Source of the DNA: Streptomyces sp. XY006
GTDB lineage: Bacteria; Actinomycetota; Actinomycetes; Streptomycetales; Streptomycetaceae
DNA length: 64,000 nt
Reading direction: 5' to 3'
NCBI RefSeq assembly: GCF_002237655.1
Contig: NZ_NOKT01000003.1
Coordinates: 1-64,000, forward strand
Shown here one piece after another: positions 26,501 to 35,196 of the stretch. Position numbers and translations under genes: made by a program. Positions within the stretch are counted from its first letter, which is position 1; each line of letters starts with the position of its first letter. The notes beneath the pieces were generated by a model, which searched no databases, was not told the origin of the DNA, and worked only from the letters and a program-made list of their open reading frames with translations.

Positions 26501-28472
26501 CGCCTGGGAGTCCGTCAAGCGGCACTTCCGCGACATGGGCGTCGACACGCAGACCGAGGACTTCACGGTCGTCGGCATCGGCGACATGTCCGGTGACGTG
26601 TTCGGCAACGGCATGCTGCTCTCCGAGCACATCCGCCTGGTCGCCGCCTTCGACCACCGGCACATCTTCATCGACCCCAACCCGGACGCCGCCACCTCCT
26701 ACGCCGAGCGCCGCCGCCTGTTCGAGCTGCCGCGCTCCAGCTGGGAGGACTACGACGAGGAGCTGCTGTCGCCGGGCGGCGGCGTCTTCCCGCGCACGGC
26801 CAAGGCGATCCCGGTCAACGCGCAGATCCGCGAGGCCCTCGGCATCGAGGCCAAGGTCACCAAGCTGACCCCGGCCGACCTGATGAAGGCCATCCTTCAG
26901 GCGCCGGTGGACCTGCTGTGGAACGGCGGCATCGGCACGTACGTGAAGTCCTCGGCCGAGTCGAACGCCGACGTCGGCGACAAGGCCAACGACGCCATCC
27001 GCGTCGACGGCAAGGACCTGCGCGTCAAGGTCGTCGGCGAGGGCGGCAACCTGGGCCTGACCCAGCTGGGCCGGATCGAGTTCGCGCTGCACGGCGGCCG
27101 GATCAACACCGACGCCATCGACAACAGCGCCGGCGTGGACACCTCCGACCACGAGGTGAACATCAAGATCCTGCTCAACGGCCTGGTCGCCGACGGCGAC
27201 ATGACCGTCAAGCAGCGCAACAAGCTGCTCGCCGACATGACCGACGAGGTCGGCCGGCTGGTGCTGCGCAACAACTACGCCCAGAACACGGCGATCGCCA
27301 ACGCCCTCGCCCAGTCCGGGGCCATGCTCCACGCCCAGCAGCGCTTCATGAAGCACCTGGTCCGCGAGGGGCACCTCGACCGGGCGCTGGAGTTCCTGCC
27401 CACCGACCGGCAGATCCGCGAGCGGCTCGCCCAGGGCCAGGGCCTGACGGGCCCGGAGACGGCCGTGCTGATGGCGTACACGAAGATCACGGTCGCCGAG
27501 GAACTGCTGCACACCTCGCTGCCGGACGACCCGTACCTCAGCACGCTGCTGCACGCCTACTTCCCGACGAAGCTGCGCGAGCAGTTCCCCGAGCACCTGG
27601 TCAGCCACCCGCTGCGCCGCGAGATCACCACGACGGTCCTGGTGAACGACACGGTCAACACGGGCGGTACGACCTATCTGCACCGGCTGCGCGAGGAGAC
27701 GGGAGCGTCGCTGGAGGAGATCGTGCGGGCGCAGACCGCGGCCCGCGCGATCTTCCGCCAGTACCCGGTGTGGGACGCGGTCGAGTCCCTCGACAACAAG
27801 GTCGAGGCCGAAGTCCAGACCCGTATCCGCCTGCACTCCCGCCGCCTGGTGGAGCGCGGCACGCGCTGGCTGCTCAACAACCGCCCGCAGCCGCTCCAGC
27901 TCGCCGACACGGTCGACTTCTTCGCCGACCGCGTCGAGCAGGTCTGGGGGCAGCTGCCGAAGCTGCTGCGCGGCGCCGACCTGGAGTGGTACCAGAAGAT
28001 CTACGACGAGCTGACCGGCGCGGGCGTGCCGGAGGAGCTGGCCACGCGTGTGGCGGGCTTCTCCTCCGCCTTCCCGACGCTGGACATCGTCTCGGTCGCG
28101 GACCGCATGGGCCGGGAGCCGCTGGACGTCGCCGAGGTCTACTACGACCTGGCCGACCGGCTGCGCATCACCCAGCTCATGGACCGCATCATCGAGCTGC
28201 CCCGCGCCGACCGCTGGCAGTCCATGGCCCGCGCGGCCATCCGCGAGGACCTGTACGCGGCGCACGCGGCGCTGACCGCGGACGTCCTGGCCGTGGGCAA
28301 CGGCAGCTCGACGCCCGAGCAGCGCTACAAGGCCTGGGAGGAGAAGAACGCGGCGATCCTGGGCCGGGCCCGCACCACGCTGGAGGAGATCCAGGGCTCG
28401 GACGCGTTCGACCTCGCGAACCTGTCGGTGGCGATGCGCACGATGAGGACACTGCTGCGGACGCATTCGTAA
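23511..28472 (+). CDS. gdh: Large NAD-specific glutamate dehydrogenase (180-kDa class)
   Basis: 1,653 residues, the length of the Streptomyces NAD-GDH class. It oxidises glutamate to 2-oxoglutarate and ammonia. The long N-terminal region contains ACT-like segments (HSVVEVVTDDMPFLVDSVTNEL). The central Bac_GDH catalytic core has the substrate lysine in GAKGGFVAKQ (Lys887), then the NAD-binding region with VVGIGDMSGDVFGNGMLLS. ATG at 23511 follows GGAGCCAGAGGA. The protein is complete and ends before a strong terminator. It is monocistronic. Confidence 0.97.
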   Translation: MQTKLDEAKAELLERAARVAENSPVGGHLPTGSTGEETPDAQGAPDRESLLTFLQRYYLHTAPEDLADRDPVDVFGAAVSHYRLAENRPQGTANVRVHTPTVEENGWTCSHSVVEVVTDDMPFLVDSVTNELTRQGRGIHVVIHPQFVVRRDVTGKLIEVLPTPPTGAGSLPHDAHVESWIHVEIDRETDRADLKQITADLLRVLSDAREAVEDWGKMRDAATRLAEGLPDEPIPGDLPGPQVEEARELLRWLADDHFTFLGYREYQLRDDDSLAAVPGTGLGILRADPHHSDQESHPVSPSFERLPADARAKAREHKLLVLTKANSRATVHRPSYLDYIGVKKFDADGNVIGERRFLGLFSSAAYTESVRRVPVIRRKVEEVLEQAGFSPNSHDGRDLLQILETYPRDELFQTPVDELRAIVTSVLYLQERRRLRLYLRQDEYGRYYSALVYLPRDRYTTAVRLRIIEILKEELGGISVDFTAWNTESILSRLHFVVRVPPGTELEHLSDADKERIEARLVEAARSWEDAFAEALNAELGEEQAAELMRRYAHAFPEGYKADHNPRAAVADLVHLEQLKAEEGRDFALSLYEPVGAAPEERRFKIYRTGDAISLSAVLPVLNRLGVEVVDERPYELRCSDRSVAWIYDFGLRIPRPQGGSADYFGDDARERFQDAFAATWTGEAENDGFNALVLSAGLTWRQAMVLRAYAKYLRQAASTFSQDYMEDTLRNNVHTTRLLVSLFEARMSPDRQRAGHEIVDALLEEVDAALDQVASLDEDRILRSFLTVIKATLRTNFFQEAAGGRPHEYVSMKFDPQAIPDLPAPRPAFEIWVYSPRVEGVHLRFGKVARGGLRWSDRREDFRTEILGLVKAQMVKNTVIVPVGAKGGFVAKQLPDPSVDRDAWMAEGIASYKTFISALLDITDNMVGGEVVPPADVVRHDEDDTYLVVAADKGTATFSDIANEVAQKYNFWLGDAFASGGSAGYDHKGMGITARGAWESVKRHFRDMGVDTQTEDFTVVGIGDMSGDVFGNGMLLSEHIRLVAAFDHRHIFIDPNPDAATSYAERRRLFELPRSSWEDYDEELLSPGGGVFPRTAKAIPVNAQIREALGIEAKVTKLTPADLMKAILQAPVDLLWNGGIGTYVKSSAESNADVGDKANDAIRVDGKDLRVKVVGEGGNLGLTQLGRIEFALHGGRINTDAIDNSAGVDTSDHEVNIKILLNGLVADGDMTVKQRNKLLADMTDEVGRLVLRNNYAQNTAIANALAQSGAMLHAQQRFMKHLVREGHLDRALEFLPTDRQIRERLAQGQGLTGPETAVLMAYTKITVAEELLHTSLPDDPYLSTLLHAYFPTKLREQFPEHLVSHPLRREITTTVLVNDTVNTGGTTYLHRLREETGASLEEIVRAQTAARAIFRQYPVWDAVESLDNKVEAEVQTRIRLHSRRLVERGTRWLLNNRPQPLQLADTVDFFADRVEQVWGQLPKLLRGADLEWYQKIYDELTGAGVPEELATRVAGFSSAFPTLDIVSVADRMGREPLDVAEVYYDLADRLRITQLMDRIIELPRADRWQSMARAAIREDLYAAHAALTADVLAVGNGSSTPEQRYKAWEEKNAAILGRARTTLEEIQGSDAFDLANLSVAMRTMRTLLRTHS

Positions 28473-28489
28473 CGCGTACGCCGGCGAGG

Positions 28490-28519
28490 ACGCCCCGGGC
28501 CGCTCACGGCCCGGGGCGT
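28490..28519. terminator. Terminator between gdh and the wall-polymer cluster
   Basis: A 13-bp perfect stem, ACGCCCCGGGCCG (28490-28502) with CGGCCCGGGGCGT (28507-28519), loop CTCA, followed by TTT on the plus strand. It lies between convergent genes and may serve both. Confidence 0.82.
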
Positions 28520-28552
28520 TTCCCGTGGGCGGGGCGCAGAAGCGGGTGACGC

Positions 28553-30217
28553 TCAGCGCAGGGCGCTCGCCACCAGACGGGCCGCCCGCTTCACCTTCGG
28601 CCGGGCCACCCGCCGCACGACCGGGCGGATCACCCGTGCCGTCACGCCCACCGGTTCCCAGCGGACCTGGAGGCGGCCCGGGCCGTGCCCCTCCGGTTCC
28701 ACCGTCAGCCGGTGGGACGGGACGCGGGTGGTCAGCGTCGGAAAGGTCAGGGGCGCCAGCAGCAGACCCGTGTGGGACAGACCCTGGTGCGTCAGCCGGA
28801 GCAGCGGGTGGCGCACCCCCGCGAAGCCCTGCGGGGGCAGGGAGGCCGCCGCCAGGTCCAGATGGGCGTGGCCCTCGAAGAGGCCCGGGCGCACGGGGGA
28901 GAGGCGGAAGTGGACGTGGAGGCGGCGGCCTCCGGGGGCGATGAGCAGCGTGGCGCGCTGGGGGCCGACCGGGAGGCGCCGGGCCGGGTCGTAGGTGCGG
29001 ATGGCGAGGTCGACGGAGGCGCCCGGGCCCCGGGTGATGTCGGTGATCTCGTGGCGGAACTGGGCGCTCGGGAACGGGCGGGTCTCCAGCTCCAGGTCGG
29101 AGATGTCCAGTTCCCGGCGGGCCCAGGCGGACGCGGGGACCTGGTCGCCCCAGTACGTGCGGCCGTCGCCGTCGGTCGCGACCCGGCGGGGGGCGACGCC
29201 GTGGCCCAGGCCCCTGGACGCCAGGCGGGCGTCCGCGAGACGGCGGTCCCGGATCAGCTGGACGACCACGCGCTCGGCCCGCGGCAGGCGGGCGAACGCG
29301 CCCGGGGTGAGGGTGTCGAGGTAGGGCGTGACGAGGTCCGCGAAGGAGGTCAGCCAGGCGTCGTCCCGGTAGGGCAGGTCACCGGCGTACATGCGGAAGT
29401 CGTGCTTGAGGAACTTGTGGTCCTTGTCCTCGCGCAGCGACTCGTGGCCGCTCTCGGCGAGGAACGCGTCTATGAGCCGCTGGACGTGGACGCGGTCGCG
29501 GACGTTGGCGAGCTTGTGCCGCTGGTTGGATATCGAGGCCGCGTCGGACGACGCGTACGGGGCCACGTACCAGCGGTACACCGGCTCCGGGATGATCGTG
29601 AAGGTCTTGGCCAGGCAGTACGCCTGCGCCGAGAACAGCTGGTCCTCGTAGTGGATGCCCTCCGGGAAGCGCAGGCCGTGCCGGTCGAGGAAGGCGCGGG
29701 CGTACATCTTGCTCGTCGACAGGTGCTCGAAGAGCAGGCGCGGGTCGGACTCGATGCCGTCGAGGGTGCGGCGCTCGGCGACCAGGTGCGGCATCCAGGT
29801 CGAGCGGCGGCCGTTGTCCACGCGGATCCGCTGCACCGCCCCCATGGCGAAGTCGAGCTCGCGTTCGCGGTGCGCGGCGAGCAGCAGGGCGACGGCGTCG
29901 TCGGGGAGCTCGTCGTCGCTGTCGAGGAACATCAGCAGTGGTGCCCGCGCGATCTCCAGGGCGCGGTTGCGCGGGGCGCTGCAGCCGCCGCTGTTGCGCT
30001 CCAGCCGGAGGTGGCGGATGCGGGGGTCCTCCGCCGCCAGCCGCTGGGCCACCGCCGGGGTCGCGTCCGTGGAGTGGTCGTCGCTGATGATGATCTCGAT
30101 GTTCGCGTGGGTCTGGCGGCGGACCGAGGCGACCGCGCGGGACAGGCGTGCGGCGTCGTTGTAGACGATGACCGTCACGGTGACGTCGGGGGTGTGCATG
30201 ACGTCCTGGGTGCTCAT
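28553..30217 (-). CDS. GT2 glycosyltransferase with long C-terminal region
   Basis: 554 residues. An inverting GT-A domain occupies residues 10 to about 240: VTVIVYNDAARL, IIISDDHSTD, NSGGCSAPRN and the metal-binding FLDSDDELPDD. A helical segment with KFLKHDFRMYAGDLPYRDDAW follows, then a beta-rich C-terminal region of about 200 residues. The layout resembles wall-teichoic-acid sugar transferases such as TarS, and the protein is clearly paralogous to the one at 36275-37909. It probably glycosylates the polymer made by the neighbouring enzymes; the sugar is unknown. ATG at 30217 overlaps the upstream stop as ATGA, so the two are coupled. Confidence 0.88.
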   Translation of the reverse strand: MSTQDVMHTPDVTVTVIVYNDAARLSRAVASVRRQTHANIEIIISDDHSTDATPAVAQRLAAEDPRIRHLRLERNSGGCSAPRNRALEIARAPLLMFLDSDDELPDDAVALLLAAHRERELDFAMGAVQRIRVDNGRRSTWMPHLVAERRTLDGIESDPRLLFEHLSTSKMYARAFLDRHGLRFPEGIHYEDQLFSAQAYCLAKTFTIIPEPVYRWYVAPYASSDAASISNQRHKLANVRDRVHVQRLIDAFLAESGHESLREDKDHKFLKHDFRMYAGDLPYRDDAWLTSFADLVTPYLDTLTPGAFARLPRAERVVVQLIRDRRLADARLASRGLGHGVAPRRVATDGDGRTYWGDQVPASAWARRELDISDLELETRPFPSAQFRHEITDITRGPGASVDLAIRTYDPARRLPVGPQRATLLIAPGGRRLHVHFRLSPVRPGLFEGHAHLDLAAASLPPQGFAGVRHPLLRLTHQGLSHTGLLLAPLTFPTLTTRVPSHRLTVEPEGHGPGRLQVRWEPVGVTARVIRPVVRRVARPKVKRAARLVASALR

Positions 30218-32409
30218 GCGGTCGCCTCCTGCGGGGTGGGGGCCGGCGTGCGCTCCTCGAGCGGCAGCACGGGCGGCAGGTCCTGCTCGTCCTGGCCGAG
30301 GAAGACCCGGCGCACGACGCGTTCGGCGGCGCGTCCGTCGTCGTACTCGCAGAACCGGCGGCGGAAGGAGGCCCGCATCTTGGCCGCGCCCTCGTCGCGC
30401 CAGGCTTCGGTGGTGAGGATCTCCGTCAGTTCCTGCTGGGTGCGCGCCACCGGGCCCGGGGCCTCCGCCATCAGGTCGAAGTAGACGCCCCTGGTCGTGC
30501 GGTAGGTCTCCCAGTCGTCGGCGTAGACCACGATCGGCCGGTCGAGGTTGGCGTAGTCGAACATGATCGAGGAGTAGTCCGTGACCAGGGCGTCCGCCGC
30601 CAGGCACAGCTCCTCGACCGGGTCGTAGGAGGAGACGTCGATGATCCGGCCCGTGCGGCGCAGGTTGGTCAGGGGGGAGGCGGCGCCGCCGTAGAAGTAG
30701 TGGCCGCGCACCAGCAGGACCGTTTCCTCGCCCAAGCGGTCGGCGAGGGCGGCGAGATCCAGGCGGGGCGTCCAGCCGGCCTCGTAGTCGCGGTGGGTGG
30801 GCGCGTAGAGGACGGCCCGCCGGCCGGGGGCGATGCCGAGGCGGTCGCGGATCGCGCGGATCTCGGCGGCGCCGGCGCTGTAGTAGACGTCGTTGCGCGG
30901 ATAGCCGTGGTCCAGGGAGATGTAGCGCGAGGGGTAGGCGCGCTCCCACATGCGGGTGGTGTGGCTGTTGGCGGAGACGCTGAAGTCCCATTTGTCGATG
31001 CGCTCCAGCAGCGCCTGGAAGTCCAGGCCCTGTGCGGCGGCCGGGTACGCCATCTGGTCGAGGCCCATGCGCTTCAGGGGCGTGCCGTGGTGGGTCTGGA
31101 CGTGGATCGCGTCGGGGCGTTTGACCACCGCGTTCGGGAAGTTGACGTTGTTGACCAGGTACCGGGCGGTGGCCAGCACCTCCCAGTAGCGGCGGGTGCC
31201 GGGCAGGACGTGGTCGGTGCCGGGCGGCAGCAGGGCTGCGTTCTCGGCGGTCACCACCCACACCGGGTGGATCTGCGGGGCGAGTTCGGCGAGCTTGGCA
31301 GCGATCGCGGCCGGGTTGCAGGCGACCCCGCGGTTCCAGTACGCCGAGAACACCGCCAGGTGCGGGTTGACCGGCCGGCCGAGCGCCCTGCGGTACTGGT
31401 GGTCGCGGAGCCTGGCCCCCACCTGGCGCTTGCGGGCGCGGACGGCCGATCTGGCGGTGCGCCGGGTGCGGTTGACGGCCTGGAACGCCCGGTACTTGCC
31501 GTACGCGCCCTCCAGCAGCAGCGAGCGGCGGACGCCTTCGAGGCCGGCCGGGGGACGGTAGCCCTCGGGGCGGCGGCGCACGGCGGCCAGGGACGCCCGG
31601 CGGAAGAACTCCCGCGCGACCTCCTCCGGCATGCCGCCGCGGGCGAAGGTGCGCAGGCAGTCGCGGACCATGACGTCGTAGAGCACGGTGTGGGCGGCCC
31701 GGCGCCCGCGCGTGAGGTCGAGGAGGGCCTCGTAGCGCGCGACGAGGCCGTAGCGCTGCTCCGGCGTGACCGGCGGGAGGCTCGCGGGGCGCAGCCGGCG
31801 GTCCTCGTAGGCGGCGTGCGGCAGGCACGCGACGCGGTCGGCGAGCAGCAGGGCGGCCAGGGCGGCGTACGGCTCGTCGTCGGTGGCGAGGCGCTGCTCG
31901 TGCGCCTTCCAGAAGTCCGCGCGCAGGACCCGGGTGCCCAGCAGCGGGGTCAGCCGCAGCAGCGGCGAGCAGTCGTCGAGGGCGACGTCGGCACGGCCCG
32001 CGCGGGCGAGCAGGGAGCCGTCGGGGGAGGGCATGCCGGTGCTGCGCCAGGTGCTGCGGACGTGGTCCAGCAGGAGCACGTCCACCTCGGGCGGCAGCTC
32101 GGCCACCCGCTCGGCGACCAGGCGCGGGGCGCCGGCGGGCAGGCCGTCCTTGGCGTGGACGAAGTGCAGCCAGCGTCCGCAGGCCCGGGCCGCGCCCGCC
32201 GCCCGGGCCGCCGCGTCGCCCGTGCCGTCCGGCAGCGGCAGCACCTGGACGTCCGGGGCATGCCGCTCGGCCGTCTCCCGGGCCCAGTCGCCGACCGCGG
32301 CCACGATCACCTCGGCGTCCGGGAGCGGATGGGCGGCGAGGGAGTCCAGGAGTTCCGTCAGATGGCCCTGCACGTTCGGCCCGTGGACGACGACGCTGAG
32401 CTCGGCCAT
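30214..32409 (-). CDS. CDP-glycerol glycerophosphotransferase-like protein with degenerate GT2 domain
   Basis: 731 residues. The C-terminal half (about 350-705) is a Glyphos_transf/TagF domain with THHGTPLK (His440, His441), YAPTHRDY, VRGHYFY and VTDYSSIMFDYANLDRPIVVY. The first 220 residues have GT2 spacing but have lost its motifs: where active paralogues read FLDSDD this one reads FVHAKD (83-88). It may keep the domain only for structure or acceptor binding. The start is ATG 32409 after GAGAAGGGG. It is co-transcribed with the GT2 gene downstream. The activated substrate could be CDP-glycerol or a related CDP-polyol. Confidence 0.88.
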   Translation of the reverse strand: MAELSVVVHGPNVQGHLTELLDSLAAHPLPDAEVIVAAVGDWARETAERHAPDVQVLPLPDGTGDAAARAAGAARACGRWLHFVHAKDGLPAGAPRLVAERVAELPPEVDVLLLDHVRSTWRSTGMPSPDGSLLARAGRADVALDDCSPLLRLTPLLGTRVLRADFWKAHEQRLATDDEPYAALAALLLADRVACLPHAAYEDRRLRPASLPPVTPEQRYGLVARYEALLDLTRGRRAAHTVLYDVMVRDCLRTFARGGMPEEVAREFFRRASLAAVRRRPEGYRPPAGLEGVRRSLLLEGAYGKYRAFQAVNRTRRTARSAVRARKRQVGARLRDHQYRRALGRPVNPHLAVFSAYWNRGVACNPAAIAAKLAELAPQIHPVWVVTAENAALLPPGTDHVLPGTRRYWEVLATARYLVNNVNFPNAVVKRPDAIHVQTHHGTPLKRMGLDQMAYPAAAQGLDFQALLERIDKWDFSVSANSHTTRMWERAYPSRYISLDHGYPRNDVYYSAGAAEIRAIRDRLGIAPGRRAVLYAPTHRDYEAGWTPRLDLAALADRLGEETVLLVRGHYFYGGAASPLTNLRRTGRIIDVSSYDPVEELCLAADALVTDYSSIMFDYANLDRPIVVYADDWETYRTTRGVYFDLMAEAPGPVARTQQELTEILTTEAWRDEGAAKMRASFRRRFCEYDDGRAAERVVRRVFLGQDEQDLPPVLPLEERTPAPTPQEATA

Positions 32410-32505
32410 CACGGGACCCCTTCTCACGGCTGCACCTACGCGGTCATGCTGCCATCAATGAGACAAAAGGGCTGATCGAGAGCGCCTCCCGGGGGAACCT
32501 GCCAA

Positions 32506-32571
32506 GCGACCGGCCGCGCCCCGCGATGCAACCGGCCACCGCTCGCGAAGCAACCGGCCGCGCCCCGCGAA
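32506..32571. repeat. Three 22-bp tandem repeats in the intergenic spacer
   Basis: Units at 32506-32527, 32528-32549 and 32550-32571 share GCAACCGGCC and end in CGCGAA or CGCGAT. They fill the spacer downstream of the ABC-exporter ATPase gene. Confidence 0.7.
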
Positions 32572-32602
32572 CCTCCCGAGGCCACCGGCCACCGGCCGCG
32601 CC

Positions 32603-33421
32603 TCACGCGGAGGTCTTCGCCTTGGGCTTCGGCGTCTTCTCCCCGGTGAACGCCTCGTACTCCTTGAGGACGTCCTCCGTCGGCCCGTCCATGCGCAGCT
32701 CCCCGCGCTCCAGCCACAGCACGCGCTCGCAGGTGTCGCGGATGGACTTGTTGTTGTGGCTGACCAGGAACACCGTGCCCGCGTGTCGGCGCAGCTCGCG
32801 GATGCGGGCCTCCGAGCGCTTCTGGAAGGAGCGGTCGCCGGTGGCCAGGGCCTCGTCGATGAGCAGCACGTCGTGGTCCTTGGCGGCGGCGATGGAGAAC
32901 CGCAGCCGCGCGGCCATGCCGGAGGAGTACGTGCGCATCGGCAGCGTGATGAAGTCGCCCTTCTCGTTGATGCCCGAGAAGTCGACGATCTCCTGGTAGC
33001 GCTCCCGGATCTGCTCGCGGGACATGCCCATGGCCAGGCCGCCGAGGTGCACGTTGCGCTCGCCGGTCAGGTCGTTCATCAGGGCCGCGTTGACGCCGAG
33101 CAGGGAGGGCTGGCCGTCGGTGTAGATGTGCCCGTTCTCCACGGGGAGGAGCCCGGCGACGGCCTTGAGCAGGGTGGACTTGCCGGAGCCGTTGGTGCCG
33201 ATCAGGCCGATCGCCTCGCCCCGGTACGCCACGAAGGACACGTTCTTCACGGCGTGCACCCGGCGCACCCCGGCCGCCTTCTCGGTCTGCTTGCGGCGCA
33301 CGATGCGGTTGAGGGCGGCGGTCGCGGAGCCGCGCCCGGCGCCGGTGCCGTTGACGCGGTAGACGATGTCGACGCCGTCGGCGACGACGGTGGGGATCTT
33401 CTCGCTCGGGTGCTCAGCCAC
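32603..33421 (-). CDS. Polysaccharide/teichoic acid exporter ATP-binding protein (TagH-like)
   Basis: 272 residues. ABC ATPase with Walker A GTNGSGKS (75-82), signature YSSGM (165-169) and Walker B VLLIDE (185-190). The signature and the long region before Walker A match the TagH/Wzt/RfbB subgroup that exports lipid-linked polymers; there is no C-terminal carbohydrate-binding domain. The start is a GTG at 33421, overlapping the permease gene by eight bases. With the permease it would form the flippase for the polymer made by this locus. Confidence 0.93.
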   Translation of the reverse strand: MAEHPSEKIPTVVADGVDIVYRVNGTGAGRGSATAALNRIVRRKQTEKAAGVRRVHAVKNVSFVAYRGEAIGLIGTNGSGKSTLLKAVAGLLPVENGHIYTDGQPSLLGVNAALMNDLTGERNVHLGGLAMGMSREQIRERYQEIVDFSGINEKGDFITLPMRTYSSGMAARLRFSIAAAKDHDVLLIDEALATGDRSFQKRSEARIRELRRHAGTVFLVSHNNKSIRDTCERVLWLERGELRMDGPTEDVLKEYEAFTGEKTPKPKAKTSA

Positions 33422-34328
33422 GGCCGTACGTCTCCTCAGCCTTCCAGAAGTAGATGAACCCGCCGACCCCGGCGAGCAGCGCCCAGCCGGTGGCGATCGC
33501 CCATACGTGGGCGGGAAGCCGGCCCGCGTGGAAGCTGTCGATCAGGGCGAAGCGCATCAGGTCGATGTAGATCGCGGCCGGGTTGGTCTCCAGCAGGACC
33601 GTCACCACCCGCGGCAGGCTGTCCTTGTCCGCCAGCTGGTCGATGCTCCACATGACACCCGAGACGTACATCCACGTGCGCAGCACGAACGGCATCAGCT
33701 GGGCGATGTCGGGGGTCTTGGCGCCCATGCGGGCCATGACCATGGAGACGCCCGCGTTGAACGTGAACTGCAGGACCAGCGCCGGCACCGCCAGCAGCCA
33801 GGACACTCCGACCGGCACGCCGAAGCAGAGCAGGATGACCACCAGCGCGGCCATCGAGAACAGCAGCTGCTGCAGCTGCTGGAGGCAGAACGACAGGGGC
33901 AGCGCGGCGCGCGGGAAGTGCAGGGCCCGGACCAGGCCGAGGTTGCCGGAGATGGCGCGGGTGCCCGCCATGATCGAGCTCTGCGTGAACGTCCAGACGA
34001 ACACGCCCGTGACCAGGAACGGGACGTAGTCCGGCACGCCGTGCTTGGTGCCGAGCAGGACGCCGAAGATGAAGTAGTAGACCGCCGCGTTCAGCAGCGG
34101 GGTCATCACCTGCCAGAGCTGGCCGAGCTTCGCCTGGCTGTACTGGGCGGTGAGCTTGGCGGTGGCGAACGCGGTGATGAAGTGGCGGCGGGCCCACAGC
34201 TGCCGGACGTAGGCGGGCAGGGACGGGCGGGCGCCGCTGACCGACAGGCCGTGGCGGGCGGCGAGGGCCGCGAGGTCGACGTCGGCGGGGACCGGAGCCT
34301 GGGGCGGTGCGTGGAGGACCTGACTCAC
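33414..34328 (-). CDS. Polysaccharide/teichoic acid exporter permease (TagG-like)
   Basis: 304 residues with an ABC-2 type membrane domain of about six helices. Features are the amphipathic AKLTAQYSQAKLGQLWQVMTPLLNA start, VFVWTFTQSSIMAGTRAISGN and a C-terminal VGGFIYFWKAEETYGRG, as in TagG/Wzm permeases. The start is a GTG at 34328. Its gene precedes and overlaps the ATPase gene. It is divergent from the TetR gene, which may control it. Confidence 0.93.
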   Translation of the reverse strand: MSQVLHAPPQAPVPADVDLAALAARHGLSVSGARPSLPAYVRQLWARRHFITAFATAKLTAQYSQAKLGQLWQVMTPLLNAAVYYFIFGVLLGTKHGVPDYVPFLVTGVFVWTFTQSSIMAGTRAISGNLGLVRALHFPRAALPLSFCLQQLQQLLFSMAALVVILLCFGVPVGVSWLLAVPALVLQFTFNAGVSMVMARMGAKTPDIAQLMPFVLRTWMYVSGVMWSIDQLADKDSLPRVVTVLLETNPAAIYIDLMRFALIDSFHAGRLPAHVWAIATGWALLAGVGGFIYFWKAEETYGRG

Positions 34329-34448
34329 ATCCGTTGCTTTCGCTCGGGGGGAGGGGGGTGGGGACCCGAGGTGGCGCAGGGCCGGAGGGGTGGGTTCGTC
34401 CGGACCTGTCTTTACCTGGACCTGGGCGACTCTTTACGTCGGGACGGG

Positions 34449-34508
34449 ACCGTATCGTCGCAACGTGAGCGTAAGCCGTCCGGGCGTCGGAACGCAACCG
34501 TTTCGTCG
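34449..34508. promoter_or_regulatory. Direct repeat in the tagG-tetR divergent region
   Basis: ACCGTATCGTCG (34449-34460) and ACCGTTTCGTCG (34497-34508) differ at one base and lie 48 bases apart, between two divergent genes. This is a possible binding site pair. A TATGCT just upstream of the TetR start is a possible -10. Weak evidence. Confidence 0.3.
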
Positions 34509-34529
34509 TCGCGGCCTATGCTGTCCGGC

Positions 34530-35156
34530 ATGACGACGAAGCCCGACGAGCCCCAGCCGTCCCCGCGCCGCCGGGCCCCCGCGGGCGCGGCCGTACTGCG
34601 GGAGGACGTGACGGAAGCCATCCGGGCGGCCGTGTTCGAGGAGCTCGCCGCCGTCGGCTACGCGCGGATGTCCATCGAGGGGATCGCGCGCCGGGCCGGG
34701 GTCGGGAAGACGGCGGTCTACCGCCGCTGGCGCTCCAAGCTGCACCTGGTCCTGGACATCGTCTCGGCCCTCGCCGTGCAGGGCCTGCCCGCACCGGACA
34801 CCGGCTCCCTGGAGGGCGACCTGCGGCTGCTGTACGAGGTCACGTCCCGCGCCCTGCGCCACCCCGTCGCCTCGCAGATCATCCCCGACCTCCAGGCCGA
34901 GGCGGCCCGCAACGCCGAGATCGCGGAGGCCCTGCAGAAGGCGCTGCGGGAGGGGCAGGACGGGGTCGCCACCGGCATCGTCACGGCGGCGCAGCGGCGT
35001 GGGGAACTGCGCGAGGGCCTCGACCACGACCTGGCGCTCGACCTGATCTCGGGCCCGCTGTACTGGCGCTCGGTGGTGATCCGCAACCCCAGGCTGCCCA
35101 AGGGCTACCTGGGGTCGCTGGCGACGGCGACGGCGGGGGCGCTTCGGGCACTGTGA
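34530..35156 (+). CDS. TetR family transcriptional regulator
   Basis: 208 residues. The N-terminal TetR helix-turn-helix (about 30-75) reads AAVFEELAAVGYARMSIEGIARRAGVGKTAVYRRWRSK, split here across the family's helices 1-4. The C-terminal domain is of the TetR_C type (LYEVTSRALRHPV...). ATG at 34530 is chosen; ATG at 34518 is four codons upstream. It is divergent from the exporter genes and convergent with galE, so it may repress the exporter. The ligand is unknown. Confidence 0.9.
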   Translation: MTTKPDEPQPSPRRRAPAGAAVLREDVTEAIRAAVFEELAAVGYARMSIEGIARRAGVGKTAVYRRWRSKLHLVLDIVSALAVQGLPAPDTGSLEGDLRLLYEVTSRALRHPVASQIIPDLQAEAARNAEIAEALQKALREGQDGVATGIVTAAQRRGELREGLDHDLALDLISGPLYWRSVVIRNPRLPKGYLGSLATATAGALRAL

Positions 35157-35196
35157 CGGCCCGTCCCCGCCGGGGGTCGATACCGGCGGAAGCGGG

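Noticed and set aside
23595..28466. 1,623-residue minus-strand ORF opposite gdh
   Set aside because: Shadow frame. The plus-strand protein has full GDH similarity and a good ribosome-binding site.
28553..31828. 1,091-residue GT2 fusion on the minus strand
   Set aside because: Sequence before the ATG at 30217 is the shadow of the TagF-like gene, which is encoded in another frame with an ATGA overlap.
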